Positions 55,189-64,000 of a DNA stretch of 64,000 nt are shown one piece after another. This DNA is from Chitinophaga agri. GTDB lineage: Bacteria > Bacteroidota > Bacteroidia > Chitinophagales > Chitinophagaceae. The stretch's first letter is position 1. Each line of letters starts with the position of its first letter. The position numbers were made by a program, and so were the translations under genes. The notes below the pieces were generated by a model. The model was not told the DNA's origin. It searched no databases and worked only from the letters and a program-made list of their open reading frames with translations. The stretch lies in contig NZ_CP048113.1 in assembly GCF_010093065.1 (NCBI RefSeq), positions 6,032,001-6,096,000 of the forward strand, read 5' to 3'.

Positions 55189-57294
55189 ATGAAACATTAT
55201 CTCGCCGGAACATTGCTGATTGCCACACTGGGGGCCGCGCAGGGAGCATTTGCCCAGTATCCGACCATACCAAAGGCTGTACAGCATGTCAGTGATTCGT
55301 TGTTGGATGAAGCTAAAAAACATTCAGATGAGGCATGGGAAAAAGCATTGCCTATCGTGAAGGAACAGGCCCGTCAGGGAAAACCGTACATTCCATTTGC
55401 CTCCAGACCTACCGATCTGCCACAGGCACAGATACCTGCCTTTCCTGGTGCGGAAGGTGGTGGTGCCTACACCTTCGGTGGAAGAGGCGGAAAGATCTAT
55501 GTAGTGACCAGTCTGGCCGACAGCGGTCCGGGTACTTTACGTGAGGCTTGTGAAGCAGGTGGTGCCCGTACGATCCTGTTCAACGTAGCTGGTATTATTC
55601 ATCTGAAAACGCCTATCATTCTGATGGCGCCTTACATCACCATTGCCGGGCAGACGGCTCCGGGCGATGGTGTCTGTGTAGCCGGAGAATCTTTCTGGAT
55701 CAATACTCATGACGTGGTGATCCGCTACATGCGTTTCCGCCGTGGTGAAACGAATGTAGGTCGCCGGGATGATGCATTGGGAGGTAATCCTATCGGTAAT
55801 ATCATTATCGATCACTGCTCTACCAGCTGGGGATTGGATGAGAATATCTCTCTTTACCGTCACATGTACAACCCTGGAACTGGCTATGCAGACGAGAAAC
55901 TGCCTACTGTAAATATCACCATTCAGAATACAATTTCATCAGAAGCGCTGGATACCTATAATCATGCTTTTGGTAGTACACTGGGAGGCGAGAACTGCTC
56001 CTTTATGCGTAACCTGTGGGCATGTAACGCTGGTCGTAATCCGTCTATCGGATGGTTCAGCATATTCAACTTTGTGAATAATGTCGTGTTCAACTGGAAG
56101 CACCGTACCGTAGATGGAGGTGATTATCGCTCACAGTTCAATATTGTAAATAACTATTTCAAACCAGGTCCTATCACACCGACAGATGATCCGGTTGGAC
56201 ATAGAATACTCAAACCTGAATCGGGTCGTAGTAAACTGAAATACCGTGAGTTTGGCCGTGCTTATGTAAATGGCAATATCATGGAAGGCTACCCTAAAGT
56301 GACTGCTGACAACTGGGACGGTGGTGTACAGATCGAAGATATGGACAACGCCGGCGAATATGAAAAAGACATGCGTGTAAACAGTCCGCTGCCAATGCCG
56401 CGCATGATGGTAATGTCCGCAAAAGATGCTTATCAGTACGTGCTGGATAATGCCGGTGCTACACTGCCTGTACGCGATGCGGTGGATGCCAGGGTTGTAG
56501 AACAGGTAAGAACAGGCAAGATCCAGTATAAAGATAATATGGCCTCAAAAGTGGGGAGTGAGTACATCAAACGCCGTTTGGGAGAAGACTCCTACAAACA
56601 GGGTATCATTTATGATATCGCGCAGGTAGGTGGTTATCCGGAATATAAGGGCAAACCTTACAAAGACAGCGATGGTGATGGTATTCCTGATGAGTGGGAA
56701 ACACGTCACAAGATGAACCCGAAAGATGCGGGTGATGCTATCGCTGATAGTAACGGAGATGGTTACACAAATATTGAAGATTTCCTGAACGATATCAGGG
56801 GCGATAAGAAGAGTTACCAGATGATCGTTACCGAGAGAGCCGCTAAAATTGTATCTACGCTGGATATCCATGATGCCGGTAAGTCATTGAAAGTGCAGGA
56901 TATGATCGCACAACAATATGTTGATCTGCATGACCTCGATGAAAAAAAAGATACCGTGAAGGTACGTCAGCTGCATGACCGTTATCTCTCCAACCTGTCA
57001 TCTGTATTGTCAACAGAGCAGGTGACCCGTGTAAAGGACGGCATGACCTATGGTATTCTGCAGATCACTTACAATGCCTATCTCGATATGCTGCCACAGC
57101 TGAATAAACAGCAGCAACAGCAGATCATGGTGTGGCTGGAAGAAGCACGTGAGAAAGCAATGGATGCCGGAACATCAGAGCAGAAACATGCCTGGTTCGG
57201 TAAGTATAAAGGTCGTATAAACAATTACCTGTCAGCAGCAGGCATTGATATGAAAAAGGCGGAAGCCGAATGGAAGAAACGCAGGAATGGGTAA
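55189..57294 (+). CDS. PL1-type pectate lyase fused to DUF3826
   Basis: 701 residues with a signal peptide (AAQGAFA). Residues about 80-470 form a right-handed beta-helix with the PL1 start signature IPAFPGAEGGGAYTFGGRGG and SGPGTLREACEAGG. Then come IDHCSTSWGLDENIS and further asparagine-rich turns. A calcium-binding thrombospondin-3/dockerin-like piece follows (DSDGDGIPDEWE; DSNGDGYTNIEDF, about 495-535). The last 160 residues are a helical DUF3826 domain (YLSNLSSVLSTEQVTRVKDGMTYG). The enzyme should cleave polygalacturonate by beta-elimination outside the inner membrane. DUF3826 is found joined to such lyases but its role is unknown. Its end overlaps the next gene by 8 bases. Confidence 0.85.
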   Translation: MKHYLAGTLLIATLGAAQGAFAQYPTIPKAVQHVSDSLLDEAKKHSDEAWEKALPIVKEQARQGKPYIPFASRPTDLPQAQIPAFPGAEGGGAYTFGGRGGKIYVVTSLADSGPGTLREACEAGGARTILFNVAGIIHLKTPIILMAPYITIAGQTAPGDGVCVAGESFWINTHDVVIRYMRFRRGETNVGRRDDALGGNPIGNIIIDHCSTSWGLDENISLYRHMYNPGTGYADEKLPTVNITIQNTISSEALDTYNHAFGSTLGGENCSFMRNLWACNAGRNPSIGWFSIFNFVNNVVFNWKHRTVDGGDYRSQFNIVNNYFKPGPITPTDDPVGHRILKPESGRSKLKYREFGRAYVNGNIMEGYPKVTADNWDGGVQIEDMDNAGEYEKDMRVNSPLPMPRMMVMSAKDAYQYVLDNAGATLPVRDAVDARVVEQVRTGKIQYKDNMASKVGSEYIKRRLGEDSYKQGIIYDIAQVGGYPEYKGKPYKDSDGDGIPDEWETRHKMNPKDAGDAIADSNGDGYTNIEDFLNDIRGDKKSYQMIVTERAAKIVSTLDIHDAGKSLKVQDMIAQQYVDLHDLDEKKDTVKVRQLHDRYLSNLSSVLSTEQVTRVKDGMTYGILQITYNAYLDMLPQLNKQQQQQIMVWLEEAREKAMDAGTSEQKHAWFGKYKGRINNYLSAAGIDMKKAEAEWKKRRNG

Positions 57295-60200
57295 AAGACT
57301 ATTAACAATATGGATCGCTTGCAGCCTGCCTTTGCTGGCAGGCGCGCAGGCAAAGAAGCCGAAAGCACCTTTGCCCCCTGTATCATGGGAGAGAGGTCAG
57401 CTGGTGTACCAGCCGGATGAAAAAGGAAACCGTGTTCCCGATTTTTCCTGGTGTGGGTATATGGCCGGCGAAAAGACATTACCCCTGGCCCCCGTGCGGG
57501 TCAGGGTATTGGCTATGCAAGGGGACGCTACGGCTACTATACAGGCTGCACTCGATCATGTGGCCTCGCTGCCATTAAAGGATGGTCTACGTGGTGCCGT
57601 ATTGCTGGATAAGGGCACTTTTGAAATCAGTGGTAGTCTGCGGATCAATACCTCGGGTGTAGTGCTGAGAGGAAGTGGCGATAGTACGGTACTATTGGCC
57701 ACAGGATATAGTCGTGCGACACTCATTCACGTGAATGGTCGTAATGACAAACAGTTGTCTCCGGCTGTTAAGATCACAGATGCATATGTGCCTGTGAATA
57801 GTACGGTGTTACATGTGCCGGCAGGAACAGGATTCAGGGAGGGGGACGATGTAGAAATCGTTCGCCCCTGTACACTGTCCTGGATACAACAACTGGGTAC
57901 GGCCCATTTCGGAGGTGGCATTACAGCGCTTGGCTGGAAACCGGGAGACAGAGAGATACACTGGTCACGTAAGATCAGTCAGGCAGAAGGGAACACCATC
58001 ACCCTGGATGTTCCTCTAACAAACGCATTGGATACAGTTGATGGTACTGCTACCATTGCTGTGTATAAATGCCCGGGACGCATCGCACAGGCAGGAGTAG
58101 AAAATCTGCGTTGTCGTTCTATGTATGATGTAGCCAATCCTAAAGATGAAGATCACTGCTGGACGGCTATTGCTATTGAGAATACGATGGATGCATGGGT
58201 GAGACAGGTGAATTTTGAACACTTTGCCGGTTCTGCAGTAGCGGTACTGGAAACAGCCCGCCGCGTCACAGTGGAAGACTGTATATCTACGTCTCCGGTA
58301 TCAGAAACAGGGGGACAGCGCCGGTATACATTTTTTACTTCCGGACAACAGACGCTATTCCAGCGTAACTACGCACAATATGGTTATCATGATTTTGCCG
58401 CCGGCTTTTGCGCAGCAGGCCCTAATGCTTTTGTACAGTGTATGTCTGATATGCCGTACAGTTACAGTGGGGCGATTGACAGCTGGGCTTCCGGACTACT
58501 CCTGGATAACGTAGTTGTCAATGGGCAGGCACTCGGTTTTCCCAACCGTGGTCAGGATGGACAAGGTGCAGGATGGACTGCCGCTAATAGCGTCCTCTGG
58601 CAATGTGCCGCTGCAAGAATAGACTGTTATCGTCCACCCGGGGCAAGTAACTGGGCATTTGGTGCCTGGGCACAGTTCTCCGGCGATGGAGAATGGTTTG
58701 CCTCGAACGAATATATCCAGCCACGTAGTCTTTATTACGCACAACTGGCTGCAAGGTTGGGCGATAAAGTTACTGAACGTGCCTACCTCTTACCAGCACC
58801 CGGAGACGCTTCCAGTAGTCCCACAGCTGCTGTTGCTGCGGAACTCTCCCGACAGGCTGTACACCCCGCCACCACCTTACAGGAATGGATTAAAAGGGCC
58901 GCACAGCGTACGCCTGTTGCCGGTAGCGCCGACGGTGCCCGCATACAGCATGTAATAAAGCCTGCGCAGTTATCGCCCGTAGCAGGAATGAAGATTGTGA
59001 ATGGCTGGCTGGTGAATAATGGTAGCGTAATGACCGGTGAAAGAAGGGATGTCTCCTGGTGGAGAGGTAATATCAGACCTGATGGTGTGCAGGAAGCTTC
59101 GCCGCATATCACCCGGTATGTACCAGGAAGGACAGGTACAGGTCTGACCGATGATCTTGATTCCGTATCTGCCTGGATGAGTCGCAAACACATCGTAGCC
59201 ATTGATCATAACTATGGGCTATGGTATGAAAGGCGCCGGGATGATCATGAACGTGTATTACGAATGGATGGCGATGTATGGCCTCCTTTTTATGAGCAGC
59301 CCTTTGCCCGTAGCGGTCAGGGTATTGCCTGGGATGGATTGAGCAAATACGATCTTACAAAATACAACCGCTGGTACTGGTGGCGGCTACAGCAATTTGC
59401 TGATCATGCTGACCGGCAGGGACAGGTGCTGATACATCAGCAGTACTTCCAGCACAATATCATTGAGGCAGGGGCACATTACGCTGATTTTCCATGGAGA
59501 CCAGCTAATAATGTGAATAATACCGGTTTCCCGGAACCGCCTCCCTACGCAGGTGGCAAACGCATCTTTATGTCGGAGCAGTTCTATGATACAACTAATA
59601 CCATCAGAAATCAACTGCATCGCGCATATATCCGTCAGTGCCTGGACAACTTCAGTAATAATCATAATGTCATTCAGCTGATTGGTGCAGAGTTTACAGG
59701 ACCCTTGCATTTCGTGGATTTCTGGACAGACGTGATCAGCAACTGGGAGAAAGAAAAACAACAACATCCTGTAATAGGGCTCAGCACCACCAAAGATGTG
59801 CAGGATGCTTTACTGCAGGACGCACAGCGTGCAGGGGTAATAGACCTGATTGATATCCGTTACTGGCACTATCAGGAAAATGGAACAGCTTATGCTCCGC
59901 AGGGAGGCCTGCATCTGGCCCCTCGTCAGCATGCCCGTTTGCTGAAACCGAAACGTAGCAATGAGAAAGAAGTGTATCGCGCAGTACGTGAGTACCGGGA
60001 TAAATACCCTGGTAAAGCGGTGATGTATTCTGCCGATAGTTACGATAAATACGGCTGGGCTGTATTCATGGCAGGAGGTTCTCTTGCCAGTATTCCATCC
60101 ATAGCTGATCCCGGTTTTCTGTCTGCCGCTGCTGGCATGCACCCGGCAGACATACCGGGATTATGGGCACTTACCAACGACCACGGAGACTATATCATTT

Positions 60201-60379
60201 ATACAGGTGGCGCTGCCACTATAGACATTCCCGGCATCACAACGGCTTTTAATGCAGTATGGGTTGATGCCGCAAATGGTAAGACACTGGTGAGTAAGAA
60301 AAATATTAAAGCCGGTACCGGGCATGCGATAAAGGCTCCTCAATCAGGAGCACTGGTACTCTGGCTCGTACGCAAATAA
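57287..60379 (+). CDS. Large secreted beta-helix protein with DUF6298-like C-terminal domain
   Basis: 1030 residues with a signal peptide (LLAGAQA). The first 500 residues form a pectin-lyase-like right-handed beta-helix (TIQAALDHVASLPLKDGLRGAV; VVLRGSGDSTVLL; CWTAIAIENTMDAWVRQVNFEHF). A linker (about 500-600) is followed by a barrel-like domain (about 650-940) with YNRWYWWRLQQFADHADRQGQVLIHQ, a conserved GAEFTGPLHFVDFW and IDLIDIRYWHYQ. The chain ends in a small beta domain. The C-terminal domain resembles the DUF6298 proteins of gut Bacteroidota. The probable role is an enzyme on a branched pectin side chain, but catalytic residues are not established. It overlaps the pectate-lyase gene, and the GH140 gene follows 9 bases on. 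Confidence 0.72.
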   Translation: MGKRLLTIWIACSLPLLAGAQAKKPKAPLPPVSWERGQLVYQPDEKGNRVPDFSWCGYMAGEKTLPLAPVRVRVLAMQGDATATIQAALDHVASLPLKDGLRGAVLLDKGTFEISGSLRINTSGVVLRGSGDSTVLLATGYSRATLIHVNGRNDKQLSPAVKITDAYVPVNSTVLHVPAGTGFREGDDVEIVRPCTLSWIQQLGTAHFGGGITALGWKPGDREIHWSRKISQAEGNTITLDVPLTNALDTVDGTATIAVYKCPGRIAQAGVENLRCRSMYDVANPKDEDHCWTAIAIENTMDAWVRQVNFEHFAGSAVAVLETARRVTVEDCISTSPVSETGGQRRYTFFTSGQQTLFQRNYAQYGYHDFAAGFCAAGPNAFVQCMSDMPYSYSGAIDSWASGLLLDNVVVNGQALGFPNRGQDGQGAGWTAANSVLWQCAAARIDCYRPPGASNWAFGAWAQFSGDGEWFASNEYIQPRSLYYAQLAARLGDKVTERAYLLPAPGDASSSPTAAVAAELSRQAVHPATTLQEWIKRAAQRTPVAGSADGARIQHVIKPAQLSPVAGMKIVNGWLVNNGSVMTGERRDVSWWRGNIRPDGVQEASPHITRYVPGRTGTGLTDDLDSVSAWMSRKHIVAIDHNYGLWYERRRDDHERVLRMDGDVWPPFYEQPFARSGQGIAWDGLSKYDLTKYNRWYWWRLQQFADHADRQGQVLIHQQYFQHNIIEAGAHYADFPWRPANNVNNTGFPEPPPYAGGKRIFMSEQFYDTTNTIRNQLHRAYIRQCLDNFSNNHNVIQLIGAEFTGPLHFVDFWTDVISNWEKEKQQHPVIGLSTTKDVQDALLQDAQRAGVIDLIDIRYWHYQENGTAYAPQGGLHLAPRQHARLLKPKRSNEKEVYRAVREYRDKYPGKAVMYSADSYDKYGWAVFMAGGSLASIPSIADPGFLSAAAGMHPADIPGLWALTNDHGDYIIYTGGAATIDIPGITTAFNAVWVDAANGKTLVSKKNIKAGTGHAIKAPQSGALVLWLVRK

Positions 60380-60388
60380 GGATATACT

Positions 60389-61792
60389 ATGCTGAACAGG
60401 AATTGTATTGCGATGCTATCGTTCTGTATGCTGCTTTGTTTCTCAGGAATAACCCATGCGCAGCAGCAAACATTATCGCCACTAAAGGTCTCTGCTAATG
60501 GAAGATATTTTCAGACCAGTGATGGCCAGCCTTTCTTCTGGCTCGGTGATACCGGCTGGCTGCTTTTTACCCGTCTTACACGTGAAGAGACCGAACAATA
60601 TCTCAACGACAGAAAGCAAAAAGGTTTCAACGTCATACAGGTAATGGTATTGCCTGGTGTAACTGCTGCTAATATTTATGGGGATTCTGCATTGATTGGT
60701 AAGAACGTAGGCAAACCGTTGACAACATCCGGTAGCCAGTCTGCTGATGCTAACCAGTACGATTACTGGGATCATGTGGATTTTGTAGTATCCAAAGCTG
60801 CTGAAAAGGGACTGTATATGGCATTGGTACCCGTATGGGGTAGTCCGGTGAAGGCGGGGCTGGTAACAGAGAAGGATGCCGTCACCTATGCCTCTTTTCT
60901 GGCTGACCGCTATAAGCATTTCCCTAATATCATCTGGATGAACGGAGGCGATATTAAAGGCAGTGATTCAATGCACATATGGAAAGCAATAGGCAATACA
61001 CTGCACAGTAAAGATCCCGGACATTTGGTCACCTTCCATCCACGCGGACGTACACAGTCGTCCGACTGGTTTCATGACAGTTCCTGGCTGGCCTTTAACA
61101 TGTTCCAGTCCGGGCACAGACGTTATAACCAGGATACTACTGCCGGTGAAAAACACTATGGAGAAGACAACTGGAAATATGTTAATACAGACTATAACAG
61201 AAAGCCGGTAAAACCTGTCATCGACGGAGAACCTTCCTATGAAGGCATTCCACAGGGCTTACATGATAGTATCGAGCCGTTCTGGAAAGACAGTGATGTA
61301 CGCCGCTACGGTTACTGGTCAGTATTCGCTGGTGCCTGTGGTTATACCTATGGACATAATGCAGTGATGCAGATGCATAAGCATGGCGACGGACGGGGTG
61401 TATATGGTGTACGTGAATACTGGGAAACGGCTATTCATGCACCTGGCGCCGGACAAATGCAATACCTGCAAAAACTCATGTACTCCCGTGACTATGCAAC
61501 ACGTGTTCCGGATCAGTCACTCCTGGCCCAAAATGGCCAGGGCTATCAGCATTTACAGGCTACACGTGGAAAAGATTACGCATTTATCTATACCTATACA
61601 GGTAGCAATATTTCTGTGAATATGGGGCATATAGCAGGCCGTCGTGTGAAAGCCGCCTGGTACGATCCCAGGAATGGTGAAACAAAAGAGATAGGCACAT
61701 ATCCCAATAATAAGGGTGTAATCATGTTCGATCCGCCGGGAGAGGAAAAAGAAGGAAATGACTGGGTGCTGGTCATGGACAGTGTTAAATAG
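60389..61792 (+). CDS. GH140 apiosidase-like glycoside hydrolase (DUF4038), secreted
   Basis: 467 residues with a signal peptide (SGITHAQQ). The TIM-barrel start is DGQPFFWLGDTGWLLFTRLT, the DUF4038 signature. The acid/base candidate is Asp188 in IWMNGGDIKGSD, the nucleophile candidate is Glu281 in PVIDGEPSYEG, and GYTYGHNAVMQM follows. These match in place the two residues known for the GH140 apiosidase that cuts the apiose linkages in rhamnogalacturonan II. A C-terminal beta domain ends the chain (VKAAWYDPRNGE). Its neighbours, a pectate lyase and SusC/D, fit the same substrate. Confidence 0.85.
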   Translation: MLNRNCIAMLSFCMLLCFSGITHAQQQTLSPLKVSANGRYFQTSDGQPFFWLGDTGWLLFTRLTREETEQYLNDRKQKGFNVIQVMVLPGVTAANIYGDSALIGKNVGKPLTTSGSQSADANQYDYWDHVDFVVSKAAEKGLYMALVPVWGSPVKAGLVTEKDAVTYASFLADRYKHFPNIIWMNGGDIKGSDSMHIWKAIGNTLHSKDPGHLVTFHPRGRTQSSDWFHDSSWLAFNMFQSGHRRYNQDTTAGEKHYGEDNWKYVNTDYNRKPVKPVIDGEPSYEGIPQGLHDSIEPFWKDSDVRRYGYWSVFAGACGYTYGHNAVMQMHKHGDGRGVYGVREYWETAIHAPGAGQMQYLQKLMYSRDYATRVPDQSLLAQNGQGYQHLQATRGKDYAFIYTYTGSNISVNMGHIAGRRVKAAWYDPRNGETKEIGTYPNNKGVIMFDPPGEEKEGNDWVLVMDSVK

Positions 61793-61806
61793 CCGTCTTA
61801 CGAAAC

Positions 61807-62709
61807 ATGAAACAACTCACTGTATATATAACGGCTCTTTTACTCTTCGCCTGCCGTAGCAGCAAAGAGGTATATATGTTCTCCTCTTTCCGTGAACCGG
61901 GCAGGGATGGGCTACATTTTCTATATAGCTATGATGGCTATAAATGGGATAGCCTGCCCGGCAGCTTCCTCCATCCGCAGACGGGAAAGGACAGGATCAT
62001 GCGTGATCCCAGTATTGTCAAAGGTCCCGATGGTACTTTTCACCTGGTATGGACGACCAGCTGGAAAGGTGATAAGGGCTTTGGTTATAGCGCCTCCAGA
62101 GACTTACGCCACTGGACACCGCAGCAGTTTATACCAGTGATGGAACATGAACCCACCACCGTGAATGTATGGGCGCCGGAATTGTTTTATGACGATGTGG
62201 AAAACCAGTTCATCATTATCTGGGCATCGTGCATCCCGGGACGATTTGAGAAGGGAATTGAGGCGGAGGATAATAATCACCGGATGTATTACACCACTAC
62301 AAAAGATTTCAGGACATTCTCGCCCACAAAACTGTTCCTTGATCCGGGCTTCAGTGTTATTGATGCGGTGATCGTAAAAACCGGTCAGCAGCAATACACC
62401 CTTGTACTGAAAGATAATACGCGTAATGAAAGAAACCTGAAAGTGGCATTTGCAAACAAGCCACTTGGACCATATAATGAGGCATCCGCTCCTTTTACAG
62501 GTAAGCTGACGGAAGGGCCTTCTGTAGTTAAAGCAGGCCGGGACTGGCTCATCTATTTTGATGACTATGGAAATAAACGGTATGGTGCTGTTACAACTAC
62601 AGATTTCCAGAAGTTCAAAGACAGTAATGATAAGATAATAGTGCCTGCCGGGCATAAACATGGGACTGTGTTTAAAGTCCGCCGTAAAATATTGGGTAAG
62701 ATCAAATGA
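61807..62709 (+). CDS. GH43-like five-bladed beta-propeller lipoprotein
   Basis: 300 residues with lipobox Cys16 (LLLFACRSSKEV), so it is anchored at the outer membrane. Propeller features are DRIMRDPSIVKGPDGTFHLVW, then GYSASRDLRHW, VNVWAPELFYD (the likely acidic residues of the second blade), and TEGPSVVKAGRDWLIYFDDYG. The family marks Asp and Glu as catalytic, but I cannot assign each with confidence. The usual activities are arabinofuranosidase, xylosidase or galactosidase on side chains. Its stop overlaps the start of the next gene (ATGA). Confidence 0.75.
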   Translation: MKQLTVYITALLLFACRSSKEVYMFSSFREPGRDGLHFLYSYDGYKWDSLPGSFLHPQTGKDRIMRDPSIVKGPDGTFHLVWTTSWKGDKGFGYSASRDLRHWTPQQFIPVMEHEPTTVNVWAPELFYDDVENQFIIIWASCIPGRFEKGIEAEDNNHRMYYTTTKDFRTFSPTKLFLDPGFSVIDAVIVKTGQQQYTLVLKDNTRNERNLKVAFANKPLGPYNEASAPFTGKLTEGPSVVKAGRDWLIYFDDYGNKRYGAVTTTDFQKFKDSNDKIIVPAGHKHGTVFKVRRKILGKIK

Positions 62710-64000
62710 CGATTATGAGGATCACTGCAACGATATGTTTTTTGCTGGCATCATTGACAGTAACCGCACAGGAAAGCATTCGCTATACCGGTAATACACT
62801 GGTGAATGTAGATTATCATCATGGTCAGCTAAGACCGGTAATGGGAGTGCATAATATTCAGATCATGCGTGCCAACAGGGAGCACCCTGAACAGGGCGAC
62901 GGTATGGGATGGACCTATAACCACGCGCCGATGCTGGCTTACTGGAACAACCGCTTCTATGTAGAATACCTGAGTGATAAAGTGGGAGAGAGTATTCCTC
63001 CGGGACAAACACTACTGTTGTCTTCGGATGATGGGTATCAATGGGAGATGCCTGTTTTGCTATTCCCGCCGTATAAGATACCTGATGGCACAACCAAGGA
63101 AGGGCATCCCGGTGTAGCAAAAGACCTGATGGCGGTTATGCACCAGCGCATGGGCTTCTACGTATCAAAAAGTAATAAGCTCCTGGCTGTAGGATACTAT
63201 GGCATCTGTCTGGATGCAAAGGATGATCCAAATGATGGTAACGGTATTGGGCGCGTGGTAAGAGAAATATTGCCCGATGGAAAGTTTGGTCCTGTTTATT
63301 TTGTCAGATATAATAAGCAGTGGAATGCCGGTAACACTATTTATCCCTTTTACACTACCAGCAAAGACAAGGCATTTGTAGCCGCGTGTAATGAGCTACT
63401 GGCCACTCCACTGATGATGCAGCAATGGAATGAAGAGGCCGACAGAGATGATCCATTGATACCGTTGCAGAAACAATACAAGGCATTCTGTTATTATCAT
63501 TTGCCGGATGGTAGGGTAGTAGGTCTGTGGAAAAATGCACTCACTGCTATGAGTAAAGATGAAGGGCGCACCTGGAGTACTGTGGCAAGAGCCCCTGGTT
63601 TTGTAAATTCGAATGCAAAAATATGGGGACAACGTACAGCTGATGGCCGCTTTGCTACTGTCTATAATCCCTCTGAATATCGATGGCCATTAGCACTATC
63701 AGTCAGTGAAGACGGTATTGATTATAAAAACCTGTTGCTCGTTAATGGAGAGATCACACCGATGCGTTATGGGGGAAACTACAAGTCTTATGGTCCGCAA
63801 TATGTAAGAGGTATTGAAGAAGGTAATGGCATACCGGCAGATAGTAATCTGTGGGTTACCTACAGTATGAATAAGGAAGACATCTGGATCTCAAAGATAC
63901 CGGTACCCGTGACAGACAAAGCGCCTGCTCACGTCAATGAAGTATTTCCCGACCTTCCTGCCACTACCGCATTAGATAAGTGGAATACCTACAGTCCCCG
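62706..64000 (+). CDS. Sialidase-fold (BNR/Asp-box) glycoside hydrolase, cut by right edge
   Basis: The frame is open from the ATG at 62706 to the window end, 431 codons, with no stop. A second ATG 9 bases later may be the start. The signal peptide ends near VTAQES. Two Asp-boxes are visible: SSDDGYQW (about 107-114) and SKDEGRTW (about 282-289), the S-x-D-x-G-x-x-W motif of six-bladed sialidase-type propellers. Other conserved parts are GWTYNHAPMLAYWNNRFYVEY and HPEQGDG near the N-terminus. Pectin loci use sialidase-fold enzymes on acidic sugars such as Kdo or Dha, which makes that a reasonable guess, but the substrate is not proven. Confidence 0.75.
   Translation, partial: MTIMRITATICFLLASLTVTAQESIRYTGNTLVNVDYHHGQLRPVMGVHNIQIMRANREHPEQGDGMGWTYNHAPMLAYWNNRFYVEYLSDKVGESIPPGQTLLLSSDDGYQWEMPVLLFPPYKIPDGTTKEGHPGVAKDLMAVMHQRMGFYVSKSNKLLAVGYYGICLDAKDDPNDGNGIGRVVREILPDGKFGPVYFVRYNKQWNAGNTIYPFYTTSKDKAFVAACNELLATPLMMQQWNEEADRDDPLIPLQKQYKAFCYYHLPDGRVVGLWKNALTAMSKDEGRTWSTVARAPGFVNSNAKIWGQRTADGRFATVYNPSEYRWPLALSVSEDGIDYKNLLLVNGEITPMRYGGNYKSYGPQYVRGIEEGNGIPADSNLWVTYSMNKEDIWISKIPVPVTDKAPAHVNEVFPDLPATTALDKWNTYSP

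Noticed and set aside
1..64000. Search for CRISPR arrays, insertion sequences, phage genes or integrases
   Set aside because: No regularly spaced repeats, transposase motifs or phage structural genes were seen on either strand.

Overview
The window looks like a chromosomal segment of a Bacteroidota soil bacterium of the Chitinophaga type. Three SusC/SusD pairs, a Por/T9SS C-terminal sorting domain, many short 'LxxC-KK' lipoprotein leaders, a TAnnTTTG-like promoter, AraC-type regulators and a bacterial terpene synthase all point there. The assignment rests on gene content only. I see no insertion sequence, prophage or CRISPR array.

Layout. 0-8.5 kb holds small housekeeping or accessory genes: a DinB-fold protein cut by the left edge, two unknown proteins, a minus-strand trio (alpha/beta hydrolase, ECF sigma factor, four-helix membrane protein) joined by overlapping ends, a methyltransferase, an NmrA-like oxidoreductase followed by an AraC regulator, and a second hydrolase. 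A likely Lrp/AsnC remnant lies at 7.15-7.3 kb. 8.5-10.4 kb holds tRNA-Gln(CUG) between two hairpin terminators and a secreted subtilisin-like peptidase. 10.7-15.6 kb is a tripartite efflux system (TolC-type channel, HlyD-type adaptor, 14-helix MFS pump) with a divergent AraC regulator and a recognisable promoter. 15.7-17.3 kb is an unknown helical protein.

18.1-35.3 kb is the most unusual part: ten co-directional genes, closely spaced, ending at one strong terminator. Two complete SusC/SusD pairs are interleaved with six lipoproteins: fasciclin-CBM6-CBM6, a DUF5007-like protein, a fasciclin protein, a TIG plus delta-60-repeat protein, a phosphodiesterase-fold plus LamG protein whose metal ligands are lost, and a DUF1735-DUF1735-discoidin protein. 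None has a recognisable intact catalytic site, so the block reads as a surface binding and import apparatus rather than a normal degradative locus. Just after it lies a perfect 38-bp inverted repeat built from 11-nt units.

35.7-49.6 kb is mixed: a small secreted protein, a macro-domain deacylase, a GH172 (DUF2961) enzyme, a lone response regulator, an unknown polytopic membrane protein, a stand-alone homologue of an AraC sensor domain next to the AraC regulator it resembles, an 0.8-kb non-coding stretch ending in a terminator, a hybrid histidine kinase, a class I terpene synthase with all its motifs, a GH20 hexosaminidase and a T9SS-exported Ig-like protein.

50.2-64 kb (open at the right edge) is a polysaccharide utilisation locus for a pectic polymer: SusC, SusD, a PL1-type lyase fused to DUF3826, a beta-helix protein with a DUF6298-like C-terminus, a GH140 apiosidase-like enzyme, a GH43-like beta-propeller lipoprotein and a sialidase-fold protein with two Asp-boxes. 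Apiosidase-like activity beside a pectate lyase suggests branched pectin such as rhamnogalacturonan II or apiogalacturonan.
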